A DNA stretch of 64,000 nt, taken from the NCBI GenBank assembly GCA_921293015.1, contig OV121081.1, forward strand, positions 60,343,022 to 60,407,021, in the 5' to 3' direction. The stretch is from Phorcus lineatus. Lineage: Eukaryota > Mollusca > Gastropoda > Trochida > Trochidae. The position numbers and the translations under genes were made by a program. Position 1 is the first letter of the stretch. Every line of letters starts with the position of its first letter. Of this stretch, positions 50,299 to 62,289 are shown piece after piece. The notes beneath the pieces were generated by a model, which searched no databases, was not told where the DNA came from, and saw only the letters and a program-made list of their open reading frames with translations.

Positions 50299-50715
50299 CT
50301 TGCGTTAATCTCGTGTCCTGCGTTTCTAATAAATCATTCCGGATTGTTGGATGCCCAACACAGAAATATTGGTTCGCTTCTGTCGGCCCAAACTCCAGCA
50401 AATAGGCAGTTGTCACTCCCGAATTCTCGCCACGTGGACGCACCAGTCAATTTTGATCAAAACATTCTCCCGTCGAAATAAAATTCACAAGACTTTTCAG
50501 TCCAGAACAACAACAAAACAATTCCCTTTGAACTTATCTGTACGATCTTTGCTGGGCCAATATACGGAGATGTTTCCAACATCAGCATTGGAAACGCAAC
50601 GGGTGCGACTGCCAGTGCCGTTCAATCACCTGATCACCCGAGTGCGAGTGAACCCAACCCGAAGCGTCGACGAATCTGTCCTGTTGTCTTTTCAGATTCT
50701 TCGGATGACGATTAA
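50299..50715 (+). pseudogene. GC-rich broken ORF with basic and acidic C-terminal tail
   Basis: One frame is open for about 138 codons with a single TAA at 50479-50481. The first part includes LLSAQTPANRQLSLPNSRH and DAPVNFDQN. The second includes FELICTIFAGPIYGDVSNIS, then SPDHPSASEPNPKRRRICP and finally VVFSDSSDDD before the stop at 50713-50715. The KRRR cluster plus acidic end looks like a nuclear protein tail. A second frame over the same DNA (50351-50740, 129 codons) is also open but lacks such features. G+C is well above the flanks. I cannot name the family; a C-terminal piece of a transposon-derived protein is my best guess. Confidence 0.45.
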
Positions 50716-50848
50716 ATACCACATGCCGATCAAGTGCTGACAATCGTTTGACCTAAAGTTGTTGTTCAGTCGTTGATCTTGTCACCTTTCTTTTTGACTT
50801 TTCATGTTGTTAGTGTCAGAGTTTCCGACAGTGAGTTCCTTTCGAATG

Positions 50849-50863
50849 CAGTAACAGTTACTG
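50849..50863. repeat. Small perfect palindrome
   Basis: CAGTAAC-A-GTTACTG, 7-bp arms around one base, directly before the larger hairpin. Confidence 0.9.
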
Positions 50864-50866
50864 TAC

Positions 50867-50908
50867 GCAGGGATCGTATAGACATATCCCTGTCTATACG
50901 ATCCCTGC
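50867..50908. repeat. 18-bp perfect inverted repeat with 6-base loop
   Basis: GCAGGGATCGTATAGACA, loop TATCCC, TGTCTATACGATCCCTGC. There are no mismatches. It lies 150 bp downstream of the GC-rich broken ORF. It may be a terminator-like or element-end hairpin, or a recent small inverted duplication. Confidence 0.98.
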
Positions 50909-50909
50909 T

Positions 50910-51335
50910 GTACGTGATTGAAGTGATTCTCTCAAATGTGAGGTAATATTTAAGATTTTTGAATGTTACTGGTTTTATATTTTTTCTAAAAATCAATTTG
51001 AAAGTTAAAATGATAAATGAAATGATAACTATGTGACGTTTTCATTTACAGTCTCGAATTCCATAAAGTTCTTTTGAAAGTTAACGAAGAAGCGTTAATT
51101 TATATAATGCATTACAAAGTTTTGTTTTTGCTTTTCTATAAACAAAATCTGAATCTTTATACATCGTATAACTATATATTAACCATGTAATTGATATAAT
51201 GTGCTATTTGACATTCATGTGACAAATATCATCCTATATACGGCTGTCTCATATATCTATTGCGTGCAAAACAAGATACGTGCTTCAAAGGAAAGATCAT
51301 TACCTAGGTTAAAACTATCCCTTGTTCTTTTCTTT
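50910..51335. other. No recognised feature
   Basis: AT-rich spacer. Confidence 0.5.
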
Positions 51336-51339
51336 TGAT

Positions 51340-51600
51340 AAGACAAGTAAACTTTGGTGTCCATAAACTATCAGATAAACCATCTTACAAGCATCAAATA
51401 TGACCTGTCCGTGTGGTTTTCTTTAATGTTTTTTTTTTGCTATTCGATTATCATCCCAGAATAATGGATTAGTTCAGTTTTATAACCTTGTAGCAAGTGT
51501 AATGTCAACATAACTGGGATCTCCAGTTAAGGCTAACATTCAAAGGTTGGCATAAACTATACATTTTCACGTCATCTAAATATCACTACAGTTTGATTTG
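51340..51600 (+). repeat. Dispersed repeat family E, copy 3
   Basis: ATCTTACAAGCATCAAATAT, GTTTTATAACCTTGTAGCAA, GTGTAATGTCAACATAACTG and ATCTAAATATCACTACAGTT align with 44470-44700. As at 44-46 kb, a family F copy follows downstream on the same strand. Confidence 0.75.
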
Positions 51601-52415
51601 ATTTGTTTGTTCCTCGTACTGTTGGCACTACGTCCTTTTTAACACAGGCTTCATCTTATGATACCAGTTATTGTTTTGTTGTTTTTGTTAAAGTGATTTA
51701 ATCGAGTTACTCGTACATCAATACATTGATAGTCATATATGACGTTATTGAATAAACGAACGTTTTTGTAATACTATGAATAATTACAAAATAGTTTTCA
51801 AAATGTCTGGACGTTTGTTCATTTCTTATTGCGTCAAAATTCATATATTCATGTTGTATAGCTAATACGCTGGCGGAGTGTGTACCGTCCTGACACTACG
51901 CTATTGCACTTTGTGAAAAGTTCTCCAAACTTGTCATTCAATATGATGATAAAAGAAGAAATGTTAAATGGACCTTAAATGTTAAGGCATTTCCTGATAT
52001 TTAGACTTTTCTATAATGAGTGTCCTTGTCAACGCTTTAAGAGTCAATATCTTTTCACATATGTAAAGCTTCTGTCTCATTTGATCATGATTGTCAATTT
52101 TCACAAACTAAACGTAGAAATCGGATTAAAGCAATGAGTACATAAATGATATAGTAAAAAGACAGAACATTTTCACATTGGCATTACGCTGTAACGAGGT
52201 TTAAATCATTTCTGTCTTCGAATTTTAGTAGTCCAATAAGTGTTAGGAAAGAGAAAATTGTGATATCTTTATATTATTATATATTAAATTTATTTTCTAG
52301 CGTAATTTATAAGTTATGTAGTGTTAAGAAGTAGGTATTGATTAGTGTCGATTGGGCTATATTTCAGCCCTCAGCCGCGTGGTAAAATTGAGAAAAGGAC
52401 AAATAGCTTACAAAT
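51601..52415. other. No recognised feature
   Basis: AT-rich spacer between the family E and F copies. Confidence 0.5.
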
Positions 52416-52417
52416 CA

Positions 52418-52690
52418 CCATTTTATAGGACGTTTCAAACAGCAGTCTGCTTGAGAGAACTGATTAGGCTGGAGTATCGAATAGGCTTGACGCCACTGCT
52501 TATCTGTTTGTGCTCTGTTAGGTTTCCAATTACTCCAACAGAAACAGACTTGTAAGGTTTTGATTGTCCTTGTGTTGCTGTCAGTAATAATTACCAACAA
52601 ATCGTCCAAAAAGCGTTGCGAATGATTCACAATGTGTGAATGTATTGAGAGGAACTGAGAAGAGTTTTTGAGTTTCTATCACAGCCTCTT
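52418..52690 (+). repeat. Dispersed repeat family F, copy 2
   Basis: GCAGTCTGCTTGAGAGAACT, GATTAGGCTGGAGTATCGAA and TTAGGTTTCCAATTACTCCA through TTTTGATTGTCCTTGTGTTG, GAATGTATTGAGAGGAACTG. It is the partner of 46305-46575. Confidence 0.9.
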
Positions 52691-53412
52691 ACATGTAGCG
52701 GATCTTCCTTTTTCATTTTGACAACGGCTGATAAACTAACCCACGTAAATATCTTAACATTATGTTTTTGAATAACATAAGTATAAAAATTATTGTAGCA
52801 TATATACTGTTTATATCGATTATGTATTTTAGAATTTACATATACAATGTGACCCATCAGTTAAAAGACATAAAGTATTTTGATATATTAAAATAGAGTA
52901 CAAACTCGTAATTTTTTATGACAAACCTGACGAAGAATTATTCAATTCCCCATTTTCATTGAACAAATTCATGTGATTCCATTTTGGTTTTGAGATTTGT
53001 TCTTTTAAGTGTTTAGATGTTCTTAAAAGTGTTGTTTACAACAAGCGCAATTGTTTCTGATTGAAGTATGTAGAATGAAAATGCTTGAAAAGAGTTTAGT
53101 TGAAATGAATTTATCATTTTAAACATTAACAACAAATTCTATTGCTCTTCACTGTATCAACTCTGCTACTGCAACTGCCCCTGAGTTAGCTTATCAAACC
53201 GCGAGATTGCTATATAGATTGCGAGCTTCTCATAAAAATTCTAACACTTTGCTTTGATCTTCAGTTGTAAACATTGGTTGGTATCCAGCTCATAGTTCAT
53301 ACTTTTGTCTTTGTCAACTCCAATGGCTAGTGTGCCTTTAAAATTTCAAATTCAAATCTTAGAGCATGCGTGTAATAGGATGATTAAATACAGCTTTCTA
53401 TCATCACATTTC
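52691..53412. other. No recognised feature
   Basis: AT-rich spacer. Confidence 0.5.
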
Positions 53413-53429
53413 ACAGACTTAGGAAGGGA

Positions 53430-53745
53430 TAGCGGTCGGGCGGGCCGGCGGGCGGGACAGCGCAGTGGTTAGCGCGTTCGACTTCAGATCAAGAGGTCCA
53501 AGGTTCAAATCCTGCCAGGGGATCAACAACGTACTCTCTGCTCTGCAGCAGAGAACTGTCTTCCACGCAGTAAGGTTTGGGGAATGTTGCACTGAAGTTC
53601 AGAGCAGTACTACCAATGGTTCGCTATTTAAAGCCCATGCTCGCAGGTTACGGCACAATTGTGTTGCGGTCTTTCTCCCTGCAATAATACTGGTAGCCGT
53701 TATATAAGTGAGATACTCTTGAAAGCAGCATCACTTCATCTCAAG
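53430..53745 (+). repeat. Full-length tRNA-derived SINE
   Basis: Head GCGCAGTGGTTAGCGCG (A box, about 53460) and GGTTCAAATCC (B box, 53502-53512). Body: CAGTAAGGTTTGGGG, GCAGTACTACCAATGGTTCG. Tail: CCCTGCAATAATACTGGTAG and TTATATAAGTGAGATACTC. Just before the head is a very GC-rich lead GGTCGGGCGGGCCGGCGGGC, which is unusual here. The 80-codon ORF over it is incidental. Confidence 0.9.
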
Positions 53746-56500
53746 ACATGTTATCGGTCATTGTCATTTGTTCACTATCTAAATGGCCTGTATGTCTAGT
53801 AACGATTGAACATGATTTCCTTCTGTTATACTCATTATAACGTATACTTTACTTGATGTTATCAACCAAGTACATACATTTACACTGACAGCTTGCCCAA
53901 GGGAATTATCCTTCATGTCTGTAACATGCAGGGAGAAACACTAACTTGAACCATGAGTTTTAACTAGAATGGAAGTGCGAAAATCCCTTGCATGTAAAAG
54001 ATATAAATTGCAAATATTTTGTGGTGCCATAAATCAATAACATAAGATAGTCCTTAAACTATGCACACCAATTACCAAGTGTTTCACTATTATGGTCCTT
54101 GTGCACAAATGCACCACACTTCATCAAGCATTAAATCATTGTCAGCCTTTAACACTTTGTCAATTTAGGACATTCACACATTTGATTATGTGGGCCAAAA
54201 TGTTGCACGTCTCTCATCAATTATTCCTCTTAATGTTACAATTCCCCTAACCCGCAATAATGGTTTAAACTTTTGATTGCTGAACAACTTCCTTCTTCAA
54301 AAAAGTCCTGACACAATGACTTCACTCTAGTGGCACTTAAGGAAAATATCAGAATGCGACTTCGAGTTCGAGGAGCTAAAACCGTAATTGAGATGTTCGT
54401 TTGACAAAAACATTGATATCAATAATTAGTAAATTTGGCAATATTTTGCTAGATAACATCAAAGATAACATTCTGAAAACTGAAATTATACCTCGACACA
54501 TGAAAACTTTAGCAACTCTTTTAATTAAACAATTGAGAGAGGGCCCGTAATAATTTGAATAAAATTTTAAATATTTGTCAGGCTCCTGACAAATCCCAAC
54601 TTTCAATTTCGAATATAGGAACCACATTATATAATTTTCTCCAACATTACTTAACTGCTCATCTTTAACATAACATAGGCACAACGGAATCAGTGTGAAA
54701 ACCATCGCTAGACCATGGGAATTTTTCAGGGAGCGCATGCATATCATGCATACGGTGTGAATATGAGCGCCAATGATTCCTTGTTATGACTTCATTATCA
54801 TTCTTTAACCTTGATATCACATTTTCTTACACATAGTTCCAATTGAATTTTATCCTTCCCGTTGTTGTAAATTTGTGGTTCGTGTCATGAATAGAAATTT
54901 CTCTCGTTAATTATTCGTTAAATTGTTTCCTGTTTGTTTTCAAGTCATTTAATTCTAACAGTTCAACGCAAGTGATGAATTAGCTGTTAAAAGAAACAAA
55001 TGAATGTGATTTGTTGTCAGGTTTATTTCCATCATCATTGTAGTCATCCTCATGGGAATCCATGTAATGTTTATTTAATCCAATCAATATGCATCTTTTG
55101 CAAGAGAATTCATTTTAACAATTTTTTAACATCTTTCCAGACAAAGCACAAAATAACTCATATGATAAAGTTTTATATATTCGAATTGAGAAGATCACAA
55201 CATCATCAAAATTAAAGAGATCTTGGTTATAGGATAAAGTTCTTTAAAAAGCGTTTTTCAGGCCTTTGCGGTGGCCCATACAATTAAAGAAAGTATTAAA
55301 ATGGCGGCAATACCCTTCAAGTTGTAAACATCTCGCATCTGGCACCTTGATAACAAGATTATCTTTTCCCAATGTCCCTGAGATGTGACACGTGATGTAT
55401 AATGAATCAGAAATCTGAACACCATAAATTAGATATCTTTTCAAGAAAATAGACATGTTGTATGGCATGGCTGCATTATAGAATGATAGGTGATCTGTGG
55501 TGTATCACACATTGCTACATCCACTCTGCATAGAAGTCATTGCTAGTCTAAAATGATTTGATTTTTGAAAAGGATGCAGTTCTAATTAGCTTCGATGGCT
55601 ATTTAAACGTAAAAATTGAAGTGGTGCACTATGATGGCCAATCAAAAACACTGATTAAGCGCTGTGTTTTCTCCCCCAGAAAACAATCTAAAGACGAGTC
55701 CACAAAAACGCTGACAGAAATCCCATACTATCATATTATACACCAATTGTGCTTGGAACTAATTAAAAGATTTCAAAGAAAAAGAATACCATGCTTAATT
55801 CTAAGCTTATTGAAATGCGTTGAGGAAAGATCGGTTATTTTTTCAAATCGGAGAACTGGCAAAAACAAAGAGGAAATTTATGTATGGCTCTATTTCAACA
55901 CTTACCTCAAAATAAAATCACAAATCATTTAGAGGAATTGTTCGAAGTATGTGTCCTACCTTAGTACCGAACGAACTTGCAATTGCTCTTTATAATCTTA
56001 GTACTTTAGTTTCTACTTTTTTAATTCTTCTATGATTTTTCATTGACACCAAGATATTATTTAAAGGAATTGTTATTTCCGTGAACATAAATCAAGATCA
56101 ACATCGTTCATAAACAGATTTTTAAATTGTTATTCACCTAAATCAAATCTGTTGACGTGAGTAGAAACCTGAAACTAGAAAGTTAGTTTTTCTCATTGCT
56201 CCTTATATGAATCATTTTTTATATTAATATTAGTAAAACTTCACAATGTATGATGTAGAGCATGTGATCATGTTCAGTGACCTAATATGAAATCTAAAAG
56301 AATAATTGGATAAAATTATTTTATTTTGTTAGGTCACTTTATATAAAAAGAATAACGTGCGACTGCCCCATAACAACCCTCTATGAAAATCACTTCCGTT
56401 GATGTAAGCACGCACTTATCAGCTTTCAAGTTATAATGTCGTGGCTAAGTTTTTGATTATTTTAACTTTAAAAACTCGTATGATATTGTGAATTTTATTT
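53746..56500. other. No recognised gene; two moderate ORFs
   Basis: AT-rich. The frames 54376-54747 (minus, 123 codons) and 55558-55932 (plus, 124 codons, no ATG start) are about the longest expected by chance at this composition. The second has a fairly coding-like codon mix (for example YDGQSKTLIKRCVFSPRKQ) but no convincing splice sites. Confidence 0.35.
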
Positions 56501-56511
56501 AGGTTATAAAT

Positions 56512-59500
56512 ATGGAGTTGTATCCGTCAATATCCAATTTCATAACCAATCGACAATGTTGTATAATCATCAGGTGCGACTTCTCTTGGGATCAATTTTC
56601 GCTAATGTTGATGAAGAAGACCAAACAAAAAGTATCAGTAAATTCAGAGGTAATTCATCAAACCTGACTTGCATTAATCAGATAGAGTGAAGTACGAAAG
56701 GGGCATCACTTGTGGATTAATTGCTTGTACGTTAAAAACAGAAGATAAAGTGTATCAAACCAAAGAGATTACACATGAAGAACTCAAATCTGGTCATTAT
56801 AGAAAATATTTTTTAATGCTAGAACTAAACCATCTGGAAAATTTTCAAATTGCAGAGTTTCTCATTGAATTCTCAAGAATTCTGAAAAAAGAACTAAGAG
56901 AAAGTTGTATTAATGGATGTAATATTTCTCGTTTGATGTATTACATTGTCCAACAAGATAAAGCTAATTATATATATAAGCATGGCTGTGGGTAATATAG
57001 ATCTTATTCTGGACAGTTATCAATGACACATGAATGTATTCACCATAGCATCTGACAAATATGCAAAACGTTAAAAGATTGACTATTTTTTAAAAAGTAT
57101 TTTGCAGTTGAATAGGTCCCGGAATGTTCCAAACAACTGTTTTATCTCCGTCTTCATATTGAAAATCATTACAGATGTTCATCCTTCGGTGTGATAATAT
57201 TTTCTCATACAGCAGGAAAACACAAACATATCGGTCCTATTCGTTTCACTCTCCTTATTGCAAATTGCCCATAGGTAAGATTATGCCGATACAGCGACTA
57301 GACAAGTAAAATTACTTGTATTGTTTCCAAATATTTCTTGCCTTATAAATCTATACATTTATTCAGATAAAGTGAGTTAAAATCATTATTAAACTAAATG
57401 TAATGCATTAGTAATAATAGAGCTCATCAGATTACATAGTGTTTTATGAATTTTTACTTTTTATGACTCTCCCTAGTTAGAGAAATAAAGCTGAACTTTA
57501 TGTAAGTCCTTGGGCCTAGATTTCGAGGTTTTACATCATTCCGGAAGGTTATAAAGTAATATGTGTCAATGATTTGTATTTTAAGTAAATAGGGAGAGGA
57601 CGGGATTCAATCTTACAAAGGCATATCTGTGATTATAAAACACAAACCGGCTATTTTTAATTTCGACCAAAGGGCATATGTGTAGAATATTTTCAATAAA
57701 CTGGTATTTGACACAAGAGTGGTTTCAATAAAAAGGCAAAGAGAGTGATGTACAATTGATTCAATTAATCTATTGAGGTGTATGTGGAAAACACAACTAA
57801 ATTGGTTAGATATCTAATTATTTTGGATATACTGTATTAGAGCAATTCAAATGTCTCATGCATCTTATTATTTTATTTACAGCATTGCTTTTTGCTTTGA
57901 TCTGCTTAACTGAGAAGTTAATAGAACTAAAGTTCATAGAAACTGCTGAATGATGGCTTGATATGAGAATTTAAACGAGCTAGTCGCAGATAAATATGCC
58001 GATTACTTTGCAATATGATATCGAGAAAGCTCAATTTTATTACGGATTCCCGATGAGGACACTTGACCTAAGATATTAGTGCATTCCAATCTGATTTTCA
58101 CTCCATTTTATTGAAGTGTGCAGGATATTAAATCGACAATGATGATGCCTATGCCAAATGACCTCGTAAACAAAACACTTATTTTATTTTAACAGATTTT
58201 ACTAGCGGTTGATACAATTAGATAGATTTTGTGTTTTTATTCATTTTATTCAATTAAAAAAACTCTTATAAAATCTTGAACATTTTTCAACTTTGTCATC
58301 GTCAAAAAGAGATTATGCAACCCCAATCTCATGATGTTGCACTACGTCTAGAATTTTAATTATTCTATAATAATTATGACTATACTGTTCAAGTTACTCT
58401 AGAACCAAACAATTTACATAATCAATAAATATCAATATAATACCGCTGTTCAATACAGCATGAAGGTAAAATTTTCTTATTTGGTAAGGTTAGGTTTTAA
58501 ATCAACTTGAATAAGCCTAACCAATTTCAAGAACGTCAATCAGAACGAGAACGTCAATCAGATTTGTGTCAGTAATGTAATTGTAACAATGTTTTGAATG
58601 ATAAAATGTTCATACATGTTGTAGAACGCAATAAGACATTTTACCAACTACAATATTTGTTTACATAACAATGATAAAATTCGATAAATTTTAGCCATCT
58701 ACGTCAACATACAAAACCGTGAACCTCTAACCTCGTGGACTAATAGGGCACGTTGTCAGTAAAGTTAAATTCGTGTCATTTGTCTTGATTACTTAAATAA
58801 TTAGTTTAGGTTTAGCAGCTTCTAATTCATTCTAATCTAACTTTATGGTTAAAGAGGATTGTTTTAGAATTAAGCTTTAACAGATGACTTAAAGAGTCCA
58901 AATTCTTTTGCTAGCTTTTTGCGGTTGTTAGATGTCGACTATTTGTTGCTTTAAAGGACACGTCAGGGCCAAACAAAGATGTTTTAACGTTACTTGGGAG
59001 TTTACATCACTATACGAGAGATATTACGGTGATATAATAGATTTTTTGTTTGACCCATATCGTATATAGGTCACAACACATTAATTATCTACAGTGTTAA
59101 ATATATCATAAACGTTATAAATGTTTTTGTTTCAGGCAAAGTGCTTTGGAAGATAACGACATTCTTATCAGAAAGGGAGCTTCGAGACATCATGGGGTGA
59201 TTGGGGCTAGGTTGACTTTTCTGTGGAAAAGACGGTAAGACTGCTTGACAAAGTGAATGTTCACAAAGACCAATGTTGACAATACGATAAGTGATCACAC
59301 GATCCACCGCATTGATGTAACAAATGTAAGGTACTTGATATCAGTTTCTCGATACCGATAAAAATCCTCTGGTTTCAGCTTCTAAGCTTTTGTAGTGAAT
59401 ATGTTGGTCTCCATCGTGGTAGCAGTCTAGTTATGGTTCAGCTGTTCTGAGGGCATTTAGAAGTAATATGCAGAAGAAAAGGTATAGCAAAGCAAAGCAT

Positions 59501-60139
59501 TTACATAAGATAAAAGATAAAGCATAATTATACTGAAACATATCGGGGTTTTTTCACTATAAAGAACTTATCAAGAAAGTCTGTTTCCCTGATAGTGGTT
59601 GATTTGGTGTAGTTAAAAATACAAGCATCCTTGACACGCCTTACTACAAATTTCTTCTCTCACAACTGTGCATCAGTCTTGGTAGTCTTAGTCCTATCTT
59701 GTTGTGGTGTAATGAACGATTTGGTAGAGACAGGATTGTTCATTCTGTAAAATATACATTTCGAAAAACGTTTTGAATGATGTGGTTAGGAATGAAATTT
59801 ACATAAACTTATTTGAAAAAACACCATTCGGATATATTTCCTGTTACTCGTCAGTTGTTGTTAAATTTATTCCTTAACGTTATTGTAAATAAGAAAAGGT
59901 TATTGCACAAAATAACTTAGTATCAAAGATTTTCAAAATCATTTGTGTGCATGAGTAATTGTTTAAACAGAATAGCATGTTAAACAGTGACAACAAGAGT
60001 GACAGTAAATAGGAAGCTTTCTTAATTCATTGAACCAATTCCTTTGAGAGTAGTTTTAAATCTGTTCTGCAGATCAGAATCACGACCAATTATTCCAGTC
60101 TTGCAATTAAACGTGTGGAATAAAACGTGCGTACGTTGA
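56512..60139 (+). CDS. Tentative four-exon gene model, unknown product
   Basis: Exons by eye: 56512-56649 (ATG in AATATGG, donor GAG/GTAATT), 57213-57274 (acceptor TTTTCTCATACAG, donor ATAG/GTAAGA), 59136-59234 (acceptor GTTTTTGTTTCAG, donor GACG/GTAAGA) and 60073-60139 (acceptor AATCTGTTCTGCAG, stop TGA). Intron phases 0, 2 and 2 agree, so 122 codons including the stop read through. Exon 3 is the best: both sites are strong, and its frame gives ALEDNDILIRKGASRHHGV and ARLTFLWKR. I do not recognise the protein. I chose the sites after looking, so chance agreement is a real possibility. The 56687-56995 ORF lies inside the first intron. Confidence 0.2.
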
Positions 60140-62285
60140 TTTAAGAGCTATCAAAATTAATGTGTTTTCCTTTTCGAAATTAGTTTTTGATAGATAAATT
60201 TGATTAATAAATATCTAAAAATGTATCTCAAACATAGTTGACATTAACCATGAAATTAATTTTATAAGATGGCTTTGGCGAAATAAAAAAAGGATAGAAG
60301 TTTTAATATGAAGAGTGATTTCAAATGTTCCCGCAATTAAAGGGTAAAGAACGTGACCATTAAAATGAGATTTTATGTTTCATTACCCTTGTCAATTTCG
60401 AATTTGGGAACAACATACATATTTCATAAAGTTTAAAGTAAAGCAATCCTTGAAGATAGTTGACATGACAAATACTTAATGAAATAAACCGTTGAAGAAC
60501 CTGTGGTCATAAGATTGCAACTTCTCGTTTATTTTACGATGTAGTGTTATAGATGTAGATATTAAAAAGAAAAAAAAGTGAAATTTGTAATTCGGGCAAT
60601 AGTTTAGAAAGTACAACTTGAAATTATCTTAATTCTTCTGTATTTCACTTAAAGCTCGTCACTAATAATCTTTTGTTTAACATCCCATTGGTTACAACTA
60701 TATATATGGTAAGAAATAAACACCAAGATAAAAGTTTGTACTTACACGACTGAAGATCATTGTTGCAGCTTCGGTTTCAAGGTTATATTGACCAACTTAT
60801 TTGACCTTATTCATTGTTTCCAAATAATAACTAAATGATAATACAAACTAACTATCAGTAAAGCATTGAAAATGTGACGTGCACAGTTATCCTGTTACAC
60901 GTATTGTCAATCTGGTTGTTCCTTAATTAGACGCCTTTTCAAAAAACAAACAATTTTCAGTAATCAAACTTTCTAAATTTTCCTTCAGGCAATTTATTTT
61001 AATTAGTTCTAGTATTGATGTATTAGTTTGCAATGGGCAGATGGAAATGATTTCTTAGTTATTCGTTTGCATCATTATTCTAAATTTCTCTCAAGCTTAA
61101 TTGTTATCCAATCGCATTAACATGCAATCATAATGCATCTTGCACACTTTCTTCAGCATTTTCAAGAAAATGAAGTGTCACAATGAATGATGTTAATGCC
61201 TTTGTCTTTTGGGATCTTTTTAATGCTGAATAACTACCTGTTCATGACAGATGGTTTGAAGTGTTCCGATTGTGCATAGGTGTAAAGCAAAACTCTGAAA
61301 ACGATTAGCATATCTTGATTCAATACTACACAAGTACGATGAAGTAGACACTCCTGTTCTATCTCCGAAGTTAAAATGTACACGAACATGATCCTGTCAA
61401 GTGGGATGTACTGATTTCATGACAGTATTAACATGGCTGGAGAGATCGACCCTGGTGAATTGCTCAGGAAGAGTGACTACTGTTTTCTTGTTGAAATAAA
61501 TCAGTCATTGGCTTTGCCAGTAAAGACATTTTCCTCATGCAGACGCTATCTGTAGTTAGCAGTGCCAAAATTATTGTCACGTGATAATTCATAGATAACA
61601 TAAACATGAATTCCTTCTTGTTTTAATATAAAATGTCAAACTCTTTATTTTCAAAACCATCATTTCGTTGCAGTATTCATTTTTGGTACTGGACTCTTTG
61701 CAAAAATTACATTATCAACTAATCTAATGAATCAGTTGAATAGTTTATTATTGAAAAACAAGGCAAAATCATGGTTCATCAATTAGCAAACATGCTTAAA
61801 GTTTAAATAATTTTTCTATTTCCACTAATTTTGTTAGTAATTTCTATTGCGTACCCCAAATATAGCCTTAAGAGCTTTAAAACCTGTAACTTGCATTTTT
61901 CTGTTTTTGAATGACGTTGCGAGTATTTAGTTTTGATACATTTTATTAATATTATAATTACTAATTTTACAAGAAAAATATTGTTTTCCATATCATCAAA
62001 GATAATATGCATCATTATGAATGCTTCAAAATGTCTCCAATTTGAAGTAGAACTTAGTCGGTAGAGTCTGTCATAAGACAGGTATAAATCAAGACAATGT
62101 TTTCCACCTTAAAACAATCTTCAACTTAAATAAAAACGTTCTCTTAATATCCAGGTGTGTATCATGGACAACACTCAAATTCAAATGATCTTTACAAAGA
62201 GGACCCTAATCTTTTTTTTAAATTATTACTCGAGTTTAGTCCCACACATATTACTCACTTCCGTTTCAACACCTCTGCACGAATC
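60140..62285. other. No recognised gene; a short Kozak ORF
   Basis: AT-rich. At 61433-61555 an ATG in ACATGG context opens 40 codons (MAGEIDPGELLRKSDYCF..) with a possible donor CCA/GTAAAG at about 61518-61524. It could be a first exon or chance. Confidence 0.3.
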
Positions 62286-62289
62286 ATTT

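Noticed and set aside
53430-53520. A functional tRNA gene.
   Set aside because: Same reason: it is the head of a SINE with a conserved body and tail.
56503-56995. Splicing 56503-56649 to an exon starting at 56682 to use the 56687-56995 ORF.
   Set aside because: The intron would be only 32 nt, and the joined frame hits TGA at once.
2581-57000. Dozens of open frames of 60-125 codons spread over both strands (for example 41448-41747, 43905-44195, 54376-54747, 55558-55932, 56687-56995).
   Set aside because: At about 66% A+T I estimate a stop roughly every 13-14 codons, which predicts around one chance frame near 124 codons in a 64-kb window and many shorter ones. None of these has a domain I recognise.
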